Origin: Eledone cirrhosa
Lineage: Eukaryota > Mollusca > Cephalopoda > Octopoda > Eledonidae
DNA length: 64,000 nucleotides
Direction of reading: 5' to 3'
Assembly (NCBI GenBank): GCA_964016885.1
Contig: OZ024740.1
Coordinates: forward strand, 2,609,836-2,673,835
Positions 36,171 through 50,050 of the stretch are shown here, in pieces. Within the stretch, counting starts at the first letter, position 1, and every line of letters begins with the position of its first letter. A model generated the notes under the pieces. That model searched no databases. It was not told the DNA's origin and was given only the letters and a program-made list of their open reading frames with translations. The position numbers and the translations under genes were made by a program.

Positions 36171-37625
36171 TTGTCTTCCTCCTATACATCGTTATTCACG
36201 AAGCTATCTTTCTCTACTTTGTCTTCCACCAAAACCACGTTATTTACCAAGCTATCTTTCTCAACCTTCTCTTTCCCCAAAACCTCGTTTTTCACCAAGC
36301 TATCCTTCTCAACCTTGTCTTTCCCAAAACATGGTGATTCACCAAGCTATCTTTTCTACCTTGTCCTCCCCCAAACCTTGTTATTCACCAAGCTATCTTT
36401 CTCAAACTTATCTTCCCCAAAAACTCTTTATTCACCAAGCTATCTTTCTCTACCTTGTCCTTCCGCAAAACCTCTTTATTCCCCAAGCTATCTTTCTCTA
36501 CCTTGTCTTCCCCCAAAACCTTTTTATTCACTAAGCTATCTTCTCAACCTTGTCTTCCCCAAAATCTCGTTATTCAACAAGCTACCTTTCTCTACCTTGT
36601 CCCCCAAAACCTCCTTATTCACCAAGCGATCTTTTTCTACCATGTCATCCCTCAAAACTTCGTTATTCACCAAGCTATCTTTCTCTACATTGTTTTCCCC
36701 AAAACCTTGTTATTCACCAAGCTATCCTTCTCTACCTTATCTTCTCCCAAAACTACGTTATTCACCAAGCTATCTTTCTCTACCTTGTCTTCCACAAAAG
36801 ATCGTTATTCACCAAGCTATCTTTCTCTACCTTGTCTTCCGCGAAAGATCGTTATTCACCAAGCTATCTTTCTCTAACTTGTCTTCCACCAAAACCACTT
36901 TATTCACCAAGATATCTTTCTCAATCTTGTCTTCCGCAAAAGATTGTTATTCATCAAGCTATCTTTCTCAAACTTATCTTTCCCCAAAACCTCGTTATTC
37001 ACCTATTTATCTTTCTCTACCTTGTCTTCCCCAAAACCTTTTTATTCAGCAAGATATATTTCTCTACCCTTTTCTTCCCCTAAAACCTCGTTATTCAACA
37101 AGCTATGTTTCTCTACCTTGTCATCCCCCAAAACCTCGTTATTCACCAAGCTATCTTACTCTACCTTGTCTTCCCCAACACCTTGTTATACCAAAAGTTA
37201 TGTTTCTCTACCTTGTCTTTCCCCAAAACAGCGTTATTAACCAAGATATCTTTCTCTACCTTGTCTTCCCCCAAAATTTCGTTATTCACCAAGCTATCTT
37301 TCTCAAACCTGACTTCACCCAAAACCTCGTTATTCACCAAGTTATCTTTCTCTACCTTGTCTTCCCCAAAACCTTGTTATTCAACGAAATACATTTCTCT
37401 ACCTTGTCTTCCCCCAATACCTCGTTATTATTCACCAAGCTATCTAAACTACCTTGTCTTCCACCAAAACCACGTTATTCATCAAGCTATCTTTCTCTAC
37501 CTTGTCTTCCGCAAAATATTGTTACTCACCAAGCCATCTTTCTCTACCGTGTCTTCCCCCAAAACCTCGTTATTCACCAAGCTATCTTTCTCAATATTGT
37601 CTTTCCCCAAAACCTCGTTATTTAA
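36171..37625 (+). repeat. Displaced copy of the 30.2-31.5 kb block (offset 6115 bp)
   Basis: 36944 matches 30829 and 37454 matches 31339, both at 6115 bp. The 1135-bp triplication lies in the interval between, so that amplification probably happened within or after this duplication. Confidence 0.8.
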
Positions 37626-38260
37626 CAAGCTATCATTCTCAAACTTGTCTTCCCCAAAACCTCATTATTCACCAAGCTATCTTTCTCTACCTTGTCTTCC
37701 CCCAAAGCCTCTATATTCACCAAGCTATCTTTATCTACCTTGTCTTCCCCAAAACCTTGTTATTCACCAAGCTATCCTTCTCTACCTTGTCTTCTCCCAA
37801 ACCTCATTATTCACCAAGCTATCTTACTCTACCTTGTCCCCCCAAATCCTCGTTATTCACCAAGCCATCTTTCTTTACCTTGTCTTTCTCCAAAACCTCG
37901 TTATTAACCAAGATATCTTTCTCTACCTTGTCTTCCATAAAACCACGTTATTCTCCAAGCTATCTTTCTCTACCTTGACTTCCGCAAAAGCTCGTTATTC
38001 ACCAAGCTATCTTTCTCTACCTTGACTTCCCCCAAAACCTCGTTATTTACTAAGTTATATTTCTCTATCTTGTCTTCCCCCAAACCTTGTTATTCAAGAA
38101 AATATATTTCTCTACCTTGTCTACCCCCAAATCCTCGTTATTCACCAAGCTATCTTTCTCTACCTTGTCATCCCCCAAAACTGCGTTATTCACCAAGCTA
38201 TCTTTCTCAATCTTGTCTCTCCTCAAAACATCGTTATTCACCAAGCTATCCTTCTAAACC

Positions 38261-41200
38261 TTGTCTTCCCCAAAATCACGTTATTCACTAAGCTATCTTT
38301 CTCTACCTTGTCTTCTCCCAAAACCTCATTATCCACCAAGCTATTTTTTATCTACCTTGTCTTCCCCCAAATCTTCGTTATTCACCAAGCCGTATTTCTC
38401 TACCTTGTCTTCCCCGAAAACCTCGTTATTCACCAAGCTATCTTACTCTAACTTGTCCCCCCAAATCCTCGTTATTCACCAAGCCATCTTTCTTTATCTT
38501 GTCTTTCTCGAAAACCTCGTTATTCACCAAGCTAGGTTTCTCTACCTTGTCTTCCCCTATACATCGTTATTCACGAAGCTATCTTTCTCTACCTTGTCTT
38601 CCACCAAAACCACGTGATTCACCAAGCTATCTTTCTCAACCTTCTCTTTCCCCAAAACCTCGTTATTCACCAAGCTATCCTCCTCAACCTTATCTTCCCC
38701 AAAACATTGTTATTCACCAAGCTATCTTTTCGACCTTGTACTCCTCCAAAACCTTGTTATTCACCAAGCTATCTTTCTCAACTTTGTCTTCCCCAAAACC
38801 TCTTTATTCACCAAGCTATCTTTCTCTAAATTATCCTTCCGAAAAACCTCTTTATTCCCCAAGCAATCTTTCTCTACCTTGTCTTCCCCCAAAACTTCGT
38901 TATTCACCAAGCTATCTTTCTCAACATTGTCTTACCCTAAAACCTCGTTATTTAACAAGCTATCCTTCTCAAACTTGTGTTCCCCAAAACCTCGTTATTC
39001 ACCAAGCTATCATTCTCAATCTTGTCTTCCCCAAAACCTCGTTATTCACCAAGCTATCTTTCTCTACCTTGTCTTCCCCCAAAGCCTCTATATTCACCAA
39101 GCTATCTTTATCTACCTTGTCTTCCCCAAAACCTTGTTATTCACCAAGCTATCCTTCTCTACCTTGTCTTCTCCCAAACCTCTTTATTCACCAAGCTATC
39201 TTACTCTACCTTCTCCCCCCAAATCCTCGTTATTCACCAAGCCATCTTTCTTTCCTTGTCTTTCTCCAAAATCTCGTTATTAACCAAGATATCTTTCTCT
39301 ACCTTGTCTTCCCTAAAATGACGTTATTCTCCAAGCTATCTTTCTCTACCTTGACTTCCGCAAAAGCTCGTTATTCACCAAGCTATCTTTCTCTACCTTG
39401 ACTTCCCCCAAAACCTCGTTATTAACCAAGCTATCTTTATCTACCTTTTCTTCCCCAAAACCTCGTTATTTACTAAGTTATATTTCTCTATCTTGACTTC
39501 CCCCAAACCTTGTTATTCAAGAAAATATATTTCTCTACCTTGTCTACCGCCAAATCCTCGTTATTCACCAAGCTATCTTTCTCTAGCTTGTCATCAACAA
39601 AACTGCGTTATTCACCAAGCTATCTTTCTCAATCTTGTCTCTCCTCAAAACATCGTTATTCACCAAGCTATCCTTCTAAACCTTGTCTTCCCCAAAATCT
39701 CGTTATTCACTAAGCTATCTTTCTCTACCTTGTCTTCTCCCAAAACCTCATTATTCACCAAGCTATTTTTTATCTACCTTGTCTTCCCCCAAATCTTCGT
39801 TATTCACCAAGCCGTATTTCTCTACCTTGTCTTCCCCGAAAACCACGTTATTCACCAAGCTATCTTACTCTAACTTGTCCCCCCAAATCCTCGTTATTCA
39901 CCAAGCCATCTTTCTTTACCTTGTCTTTCTCGAAAACCTCGTTATTCACCAAGCTAGGTTTCTCTACCTTGTCTTCCCCTATACATCGTTATTCACGAAG
40001 CTATCTTTCTCTACCTTGTCTTCCACCAAAACCACGTTATTCACCAAGCTATCTTTCTCAACCTTCTATTTCCCCAAAACCTCGTTATTCACCAAGCTAT
40101 CCTTCTCAACCTTATCTTCCCCAAAACATTGTTATTCACCAAGCTATCTTTTCGACCTTGTACTCCTCCAAAACCTTGCTATTCACCAAGCTATCTTTCT
40201 CAACTTTGTCTTCCGCAAAACCTCTTTATTCACCAAGCTATCTTTCTCTAAATTATCCTTCCGCAAAACCTCTTTATTCCCCAAGCAATCTTTCTCTACC
40301 TTGTCTTCCCCCAAAACTTCGTTATTCACCAAGCTATCTTTCTCAACATTGTCTTTCCCCAAAACCTCGTTATTTAACAAGCTATCCTTCTCAAACTTGT
40401 GTTCCCCAAAACCTCGTTATTCACCAAGCTATCATTCTCAACCTTGTCTTCCCCAAAACCTCGTTATTCACCAAGCTATCTTTCTCTACCTTGTCTTCCC
40501 CCAAAGCCTCTATATTCACCAAGCTATCTTTATCTACCTTGTCTTCCCCAAAACCTTGTATTTCACCAAGCTATCCTTCTCTACCTTGTCTTCTCCCAAA
40601 CCTCGTTATTCACCAAGCTATCTTACTCTACCTTCTCCCCCCAAATCCTCATTATTCACCAAGCCATCTTTCTTTCCTTGTCTTTCTCCAAAACCTCGTT
40701 ATTAACCAAGATATCTTTCTCTACCTTGTCTTCCCTAAAACCACGTTATTCTCCAAGCTATCTTTCTCTACCTTGACTTCCGCAAAAGCTTGTTATTCAC
40801 CAAGCTATCTTTCTCTACGTTGACTTCCCCCAAAACCTCGTTATTAACCAAGCTATCTTTATCTACCTTTTCTTCCCCAAAACCTCGTTATTTACTAAGT
40901 TATATTTCTCTATCTTGTCTTCCCCCAAACCTTGTTATTCAATAAAATATATTTCTCTACCTTGTCTACCCCAAAATCCTCGTTATTCTCCAAGCTATCT
41001 TTCTCTACCTTGTCCTCCCCCAAAACTGCGTTATTCACCAAGCTATCTTTCTCAACTTTGTCTCTCCTCAAAACGTCGTTATTCACCAAGCTATCCTTCT
41101 AAACCTTGTCTTCCCCAAAATCTCTTTATTCACTAAGCTATCTTTCTCTACCTTGTCTTCTCCCAAAACCTCATTATTCACCAAGCTATTTTTCATCTAC

Positions 41201-42530
41201 CCTGTCTTCCCCCAAATCTTCGTTATTCACCAAGCCGTATTTCTCTACCTTGTCTTCCCCGAAAACCTCGTTATTCACCAAGCTATCTTACTCTAACTTG
41301 TCCCTCCAAATCCTCGTTATTCACCAAGCCATCTTTCTTTACCTTGTCTTTCTCCAAAACCTCGTTATTCACCAAGCTAGGTTTCTCTACCTTGTCTTCC
41401 TCCTATACATCGTTATTCACGAAGCTATCTTTCTCTACCTTGTCTTCCACCAAAACCACGTTATTCACCAAGCTATCTTTCTCAACCTTCTCTTTCCCCA
41501 AAACCTCGTTTTTCACCAAGCTATCCTTCTCAACCTTGTCTTCCCCAAAACATTGTTATTCACCAAGCTATCTTTTCTACCTTGTCCTCCCCCAAACCTT
41601 GTTATTCACCAAGCTATCTTTCTCAAACTTATCTCCCCCAAAAACTCTTTATTCACCAAGCTATCTTTCTCTACCTTGTCCTTCCGCAAAACCTCTTTAT
41701 TCCCCAAGCTATCTTTCTCTACCTTGTCTTCCCCCAAAACATTTTTATTCACCATGCTATCTTCTCAACCTTGTCTTCCCCAAAATCTCGTTATTCAACA
41801 AGCCATCTTTCTCTACCTTGTCCCCCCAAAACCTCCTTATTCACCAGGCGATCTTTTTCTACCTTGTCATCCCTCAAAACCTCGTTATTCACCAAGCTAT
41901 CTTTCCCTACATTGTTTTCCCCAAAACCTTGTTATTCACCAAGCTATCCTTCTCTACCTTATCTTCTCCCAAAACTACGTTATTCACCAAGCTATCTTTC
42001 TCTACCTTGTCTTCCACAAAAGATCGTTATTCACCAAGCTATCTTTCTCTACCTTGTCTTCCGCAAAATATCGTTATTCACCAAGCTATCTTTCTCTAAA
42101 TTGTCTTCCCCAAAACCTCGTTATTCACCAAGCTATCTTAAACTACCTTGTCTTCCACCAAAACCACGTTATTCACCAAGCTATCTTACTCTACCTTGTC
42201 TTCCGCAAAATATTGTTACTCACCAAGCCATCTTCTCTACCGTGTCTTCCCCCAAAACCTCGTTATTTACCAAGCTATCTTTCTCAACATTGTCTTTCCC
42301 CAAAACCTTGTTATTTAACAAGCTATCCTTCTCAAATATGTGTTCCCCAAAACCTCGTTATTCACCAAGCTATCATTCTCAACCTTGTCTTCCCCAAAAC
42401 CTCGTTATTCACCAAGCTATCTTTTTCTACCTTGTCTTCCCCCAAAGCCTCTATATTCACCAAGCTATCTTTATCTACCTTGTCTTCCCCAAAACCTTGT
42501 TATTCACCAAGCTATCCTTCTCTACCTTGT
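38261..42530 (+). repeat. 1422-bp higher-order repeat, three tandem copies (third partly different)
   Basis: Anchors are 38261, 39683 and 41106 (offsets 1422 and 1423), and 38499, 39921 and 41344. The third copy diverges in unit order after about 41580, where it follows the 36.2-37.6 kb block instead. Confidence 0.85.
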
Positions 42531-45500
42531 CTTCTCCCAAACCTCGTTATTCACCAAGCTATCTTACTCTACCTTGTCCCCCCAAATCCTCGTTATTCAC
42601 CAAGCCATCTTTCTTTACCTTGTCTTTTCCCAAAACCTCGTTATTCACCAGGCTAGGTTTCTCTACCTTGTCTTCCCCCTATACATCGTTATTCACGAAG
42701 CTATCTTTCTCTACCTTGTCTTCCACCAAAACCACGTTATTCACCAAGCTATCTTTCTCAACCTTCTCTTTCCCCTAAACCTCGTTATTCACCAAGCTAT
42801 CCTTCTCAACCTTATCTTCCCCAAAACATTGTTATTCACCAAGCTATCTTTTCGACCTTGTACTCCTCCAAAACCTTGTTATTCACCAAGCTATCTTTCT
42901 CAACTTTGTCTTCCCCAAAACCTCTTTATTCACCAATCTATCTTTCTCTAAATTATCCTTCCGCAAAACCTTTTTATTCCCCAAACTATTTTCTCTACCT
43001 TGTCTTCCCCCAAAACTTCGGTATTCACCAAGCTATCTTTCTCAACATTGTCTTTCCCCAAAACCTCGTTATTTAACAAGCTATCCTTCTCAAATTTGTG
43101 TTCCCCAAAACCTCGTTATTCACCAAGCTATCTTTCTCTACCTTGTCTTCCCCCAAAGCCTCTATATTCACCAAGCTATCTTTATCTACCTTGTCTTCCC
43201 CAAAACCTTGTTATTCACCAAGCTATTCTTCTCTACCTTGTCTTCTCCCAAACCTCGTTATTCACCAAGCTATCTTACTCTACCTTGTCCTCCCAAATCC
43301 TCGTTATTCACCAAGCCATCTTTCTTTACCTTGTCTTTCTCCAAAACCTCGTTATTAACCAAGATATCTTTCTCTACCTTGTCTTCCCTAAAACCACGTT
43401 ATTCTCCAAGCTATCTTTCTCTCCTTGACTTCCGCAAAAGCTCGTTATTCACCAAGCTATCTTTCTCCACCTTGTCTTCCCCAAAACCACGTTATTTACT
43501 AAGTTATATTTCTCTATCTTGTCTTCCCCCAAACCTTGTTATTCAATAAAATATATTTCTCTACCTTGTCTACCCCCAAAACCTCGTTATTCACCAAGCT
43601 ATCTTTCTCAACCTTGTCATCCCCCAAAACTGCGTTATTCACCAAGCTATCTTTCTCAACCTTGTCTCTCCTCAAAACATCGTTATTCACCAAGCTATCC
43701 TTCTAAACCTTGTCTTCCCCAAAATCTCGTTATTCATTAAGCTATCTTTCTCTACCTTGTCTTCTCCCAAAACCTCATTATTCACCAAGCTATTTTTTAT
43801 CTACCTCGTATTCCCCAAAATCTTCGTTATTCACCAAGCCGTATTTCTCTACCTTGTCTTCCCCGAAAACCTCGTTATTCACCAAGCTATCTTACTCTAA
43901 CTTGTCCCCCCAAATCCTCGTTATTCACCAAGCCATCTTTCTTTACCTTGTCTTTCCCCAACACCTCGTTATTCACCAAGCTAGGTTTCTCTACCTTGAC
44001 TTCACCCTATACATCGTTATTCACGAAGCTATCTTTCTCTACCTTGTCTTCCACCAAAACCACGTTATTCACCAAGCTATCTTTCTCAACCTTCTCTTTC
44101 CCCAAAACCTCGTTATTCACCAAGCTATCCTTCTCAACCTTATCTTCCCTAAAACATTGTTATTCACCAAGCTATCTTTTCGACCATGTACTCCTCCAAC
44201 ACCTTGTTATTCACCAAGCTATCTTTCTCAACTTTGTCTTCCCCAAAACCTCTTTATTCACCAAGCTATCTTTCTCTAAATTATCCTTCCGCAAAACCTC
44301 TTTATTACCCAAGCTATCTTTCCCTACCTTGTCTTCCCCCAAAACTTCATTTTTCACCAAGCTATCTTCTCAACCTTGTCTTCCCCAAATCCTCGTTATT
44401 CAACAATCTACCTTTCTCAACCTTGTCCCCCAAAACCTCTTTATTCACGAAGCTATCTTTCTCTACCTTGTCATCCGCCAAAACCTCGTTATTCACCAAG
44501 CATTCTTTCTCTACCCTGTCTTCCGCAAATGATAGTTATTCACCAAGCTATCTTTCTCTACCTTGTCTTCCACCAAAACCACGTTATTCACCAAGCTATC
44601 TTTCTCAATCTTGTCTGCCGCAAAAGATTACTCATCAAGCTATCTTTCTCAACCTTGTCTTTCCCCAAAACCTCGTTATTCAGCAATTTATCCTTCTCTA
44701 CCTTGTCTTCCCCAAAACCTTTTTATTCAACAAGATATATTTCACTACCTTTTCTTCCCCTAAAACCTCGTCATTCACCAAGCTATGTTTATCTACCTTG
44801 TCATCCCCCAAAACCTCGTTATTCACCAAGCTATCTTACTCTACCTTGTCTTCCCCAACACATTTTTATTCAACAAGTTATGTTTCTCTACCTTGTCTTC
44901 CCCCAAAACCTCGTTATTCACCAAGCTATCTTACTCTACGTTGTCCCCCCAAATCCTCGTTATTCACCAAGCTATATTCCTCTACCTTATCTTTCCCCAA
45001 AACTTCGTTATTAACCAAGCTATCTTTCTCAACTTTGACTTCACCCAAAGCTTCGTTATTCACCAAGTTATCTTTCTCTACCTTGTCTTCCCCAAAACCT
45101 TGTTATTCAACAAAATATATTTCTCTACTTTGTCTTCCCCCAATACTTCGTTAATCACCAAGCTATCTTAAACTACCTTGACTTCTACCAAAACCACGTT
45201 ATTCACCAAACTATCTTTCTCTACCTTGTCTTCCCCAAAATATTGTTATTCACCAAGCCATCTTTCTCTACTGTGTCTTCCCCCAAAACCTCGTTACTCA
45301 CCAAACTATCTTTCTCAACATTGTCTTTCCCCAAAACCTCGTTATTCAAGAAGCTATCCTTCTCAACCTTGTCTTCCCCAAAACCTCGTTATTCACCAAG
45401 CTATCTTTCTCTACCTTCTATTCCCCCAAAACTGCGTCTTCCACAAAGCTATCTTTCTCAACCTTGTCCTCCCCCAAAACCTCGTTATTCACCAAGCTAT

Positions 45501-47849
45501 CATATTCAATCTTGTCTTCCCCAAAACCTCGTTATTTACCAAGCTATCTTTCTCAACCTTGTCTTCCCCAAAACCTCGTTATTCACCAAGCTATCTTTCT
45601 CTACCTTGTCTTCCCCCAAATCTTCGTTATTCACCAAGCCGTATTTCACTACCTTGTCTCCCCCGAAAACCTCATTATTCACTAAGCTATCTTACTCTAG
45701 CTTTTCCCCCCAAATCCTCGTTATTCACCAAGCCATCTTTCTTTACCTTGTCTTTCACCAAAACCTCGTTATTCACCAAGCTATGTTTCTCTACCTTGTC
45801 TTCCCCCTATACATCGTAATTCACGAAGCTATCCTTCACTACCTTCTCTTTCCCCAAAATCTCGTTATTCACCAAGCTATCCTTCTCAACCTTATCTTCC
45901 CCAAAACATTGTTATTCACCAAGCCATCTATTCTACCTTGTACTCCTCCAAAACCTTGTTATTCACCAAGCTATCTTTCTCAACCTTGACTTCCCCAAAA
46001 CCTCTTTATTCACCAAGATATCTTTCTCTACCTTGTCTTTCCCCAAAACAGCGTTATTAACCAAGATATCTTTCTCAACCTTGACTTCACCCAAAACCTC
46101 GTTATTCACCAAGTTATCTTTCTCTACCTTTTCTTCCACAAAACCTTGTTATTCAACAAAATATATTTCTCTACCTTGTCTTCCCCCAATACCTCGTTAT
46201 ACACCAAGCTATCTTAAACTACCTTGTCTTCCACCAAAACCACGTTATTCACCAAGCTATCTTTCTCTACCTTGTCTTCCGCAAAATATTGTTACTCACC
46301 AAGCCATCTTTCTCTACCGTGTCTTCCCCCAAATCCTCGTTATTCACCAAGCTATCTTTCTCAACATTGTTTTTCCCCAAAACCTCGTTATTTAACAAGC
46401 TAACCTTCTCAAACTTGTGTTCCCCGAAACCTCGTTATTCACCAAGCTATCTTTCTTAACTTTGTCTTCCCCCAAAACTGCGTTATTCACCAAGCTATCT
46501 TTTTCAACCTTGTCCTCCCCCAAAACCTCGTTATTCACCAAGCTAACTTTCTCAATCTTGTCTTCCACAAAACCTCGTTATTCACCAAGCTATCTTTCTC
46601 AACCTTGTCTTCCCCAAAACCTCGTTATTCAACAAGCTATCTTTCTCTACCTTGTCTTCCCCCAAAGCCTCAATATTCACCAAGCTATCTTTATGTACCT
46701 TTTCTTCCCCAAATCCTTGTTATTCACCAAGCTATCCTTATCTACCTTGTCTTCTCACAAACTTCGTTATTCACCAAGCTATCTTACTCTACCTTGTCCC
46801 CCCAAATCCTTGTTATTCACCAAGCCATCTTTCTTTACCTTGTCTTTCTCCAAAACCTCGTTATTAACCAAGATATCTTTCTCTACCTTGTCTTCCCTAA
46901 AACCACGTTATTCTCCAAGCTATCTTTCTCTACCTTGACTTCCGCAAAAGCTCGTTATTCACCAAGCTATCTTTCTCTACCTTGACTTCCCCCAAAACCT
47001 CGTTATTAACCAAGCTATCTTTCTCTACCTTGTCCTCCCCCAAAACTGCATTATTCTCAACGCTATCTTTCTCAACTTTGTCTTTCCCCAAAACCTTGTT
47101 ATTCACCAAGCCATCCTTCTCAACCTTGCCTTCCCCAAAACATTGTTATTCACCAAGCTATCTTTTCTACCTTGTCCTCCACAAAACTTCGTTATTCGCC
47201 AAGCTATATTTCTCAACCTAGTCTTCCCCAAAACCTCATTATTCACCAAGCTATCTTTCTCTACCTTGTCCTTCTGCAAAACCTCGTTATTCACCAAGCT
47301 ATCTTTCTCAAATTTGTCTTTCCCCAAAACATCGTTATTTACCAAGCTATCTTCTCAACCATGTCTTCCCAAAAACCTCGTTATTCAACAAGCTACCTTT
47401 CTTTACCTTGTCCCCCCAAAACCTCCTTATTCACCAAGTCATCTTTCTTTAACTAGTTATTTCCCCACAACCTCGTTATTCACCAAGCTATGTTTCTCTA
47501 CCCTGTCTTCTCCCAAAACCTCATAATTCACCAAGCTATTTTTTATCTACGTTGCCTTCCCACAAATCTTCGTTATTCACCAAGCCGTATTTCTCTACCT
47601 TGTCGCCCCCAAATCCTCTTTATTTACCAAGCCATCTTTCTTTACCTTGTCTTTCCCCAAAACCTCGTTATTCACCAAGCTATGTTTCTCTACCTTGTCT
47701 TCCCCCTATACATGGTTATTCACGAAGCTATCCTTCTCTACCTTGTCTTCCACCAAAACCACGTTCTTCACCATGCTATCTTTCTCAACCTTCTCTTTCC
47801 CCAAAACCTCGTTATTCACCAAGCTATCCTTCTCAACCTTATCTTCCCC

Positions 47850-50050
47850 AAAACATTGTTATTCACCAAGCTATCTATTCTACCTTGTCCTCCTCCAAAA
47901 CCTTGTTATTCACAAAGCTATCTTTCTCAACCTTGTCTTCCCCAAAACCTCTTTATTTACCAAGCTATCTTTCTCTAAATTGTCCTTCCGCAAAACCTCT
48001 TTATTCCCCAAGCTATCTTCTCAATCTTGTCTTCCCCAAAACCTCGTTATTCAACAATCTACCTTTCTCTACCTTGTCCCCCCAAAACTTCCTTATTCAC
48101 CAAGCTATCTTTCTCTACCTTGTAATCCCCCAAAACCTCGTTATTCACCAAGCTATCTTTCTCTACCTTGTCTTCCGCAAAAGATCGTTATTCACCAAGC
48201 TATCTTTCTCTACCTTGTCTTCTCCCAAAACCACGTTATTCACCAAGCTATCTTTCTCTATCTTGTCTTCCGCAAAAGATCGTTATTCACCAAGCTATCT
48301 TTCTCTACTTTGTCCTTCCGCAAAAGATCGTTATTCACCAAGCTGTCTTTCTCTACCTTGTCTTCTCCCAAAACCACGTTATTCACCAAGCTATCTTTCT
48401 CTTCCTTGTCTTCCGCAAAAGATCGTTATTCACCAAGCTATCTTTCTCTACGTTGTCCTTCCGCAAAAGATCGTTATTCACCAAGCTATCTTTCTCAATC
48501 TTGTCTGCCGCAAAAGATTATTCATCAAGCTATCTTTCTCAACCTTGTCTTTCCCCAAAATCTCGTTATTCACCAATTTATCTTTCTCTACATTGTCTTC
48601 CCCAACAGCTTGTTTTTCAACAAGTTGTGTTTCTCTACCTTGTCTTCCCCGAAAACCTCGTTATTCACCAAGTCATCTTACTCTACGTTGTCCTCCCAAA
48701 TCCTCGTTATTCACCAAGCTATCTTTCTCTACCTTTCCTTTCCCAAAACTTCGTTATTCACCAAGCTATCGTTGTCAACTTTGACTTCACCCAAAGCCTC
48801 GTTATTCACCAAGTTATCGTTCTCTACCTTGTCTTCCCCAAAACCTTGTTATTCAACAAAATATATTTCTCTACCTTGTCTTCCCCCAATAACTTGTTAT
48901 TCACCAAGCTATCTTAAACTACCTTGACTTCCACCAAAACCACGTTATTCACCAAACTATCTTTCTCTACCTTGTCTTCCCCAAAACATTGTTATTCACC
49001 AAGCTATCTATTCTACCTTGTCCTCCTCCAAAACCTTGTTATTCACAAAGCTATCTTTCTCAACCTTGTCTTCCCCAAAACCTCTTTATTCACCAAGCTA
49101 TCTTTCTCTAAATTGTCCTTCCTCAAACCACTTTATTCCCCAAGCTATCTTCTCAACCTTGTCTTCCCCAAAACCTCGTTATTCAACAATCTACCTTTCT
49201 CTACCTTGTCCCCCCAAAACCTCCTTATTCACCAAGCTATCTTTCTCTACCTTGTAATCCCCCAAAACCTCGTTATTCACCAAGCTATCTTTCTCTACCT
49301 TGTCTTCCGCAAAAGATCGTTATTCACCAAGCTATCTTACTCTACCTTGTCTTCCGCAAAAGATCGTTATTCACCAAGCTATCTTTCTCTACCTTGTCTT
49401 CTCCCAAAACCACGTTATTCACCAAGCTTTCTTTCTCTACTTTGTCCTTCCGCAAAAGATCGTTATTCACCAAGCTATCTTTCTCTACCTTGTCTTCTCC
49501 CAAAACCACATTATTCACCAAGCTATCTTTCTCTACCTTGTCTTCCGCAAAAGATCGTTATTCACCAAGCTATCTTTCTCTACTTTGTCCTTCCGCAAAA
49601 GATCGTTATTCACCAAGCTATCTTTCTCAATCTTGTCTGCCGCAAAAGATTATTCATCAAGCTATCTTTCTCAACCTTGTCTTTCCCCAAAACCTCATTA
49701 TTCACCAATTTATCTTTCTCTACCTTGTCTTCCCCAACAGCTTGTTTTTCAACAAGTTGTGTTTCTCTACCTTGTCTTCCCCGAAAACCTCGTTATTCAC
49801 CAAGTCATCTTACTCTACGTTGTCCTCCCAAATCCTCGTTATTCACCAAGCTATCTTTCTCTAACTTATCTTTCCCAAAACTTCGTTATTCACCAAGCTA
49901 TCTTTGTCAACTTTGACTTCACCCAAAGCCTCGTTATTCACCAAGTTATCTTTCTCTACCTTGTCTTCCCCAAAACCTTGTTATTCAACAAAATATATTT
50001 CTCTACCTTGTCTTCCCCCAATATCTTGTTATTCACCAAGCTATCTTAAA
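47850..50050 (+). repeat. 1132-bp tandem duplication rich in GATC-variant units
   Basis: 48168-48917 matches 49300-50049 at 1132 bp; the landmark CTATCTATTCTACC is at 47871 and 49004. Both copies carry runs of a variant unit with CGCAAAAGATCGTTATTC, which introduces GATC. The same cluster reappears at about 61110-61380. Confidence 0.85.
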
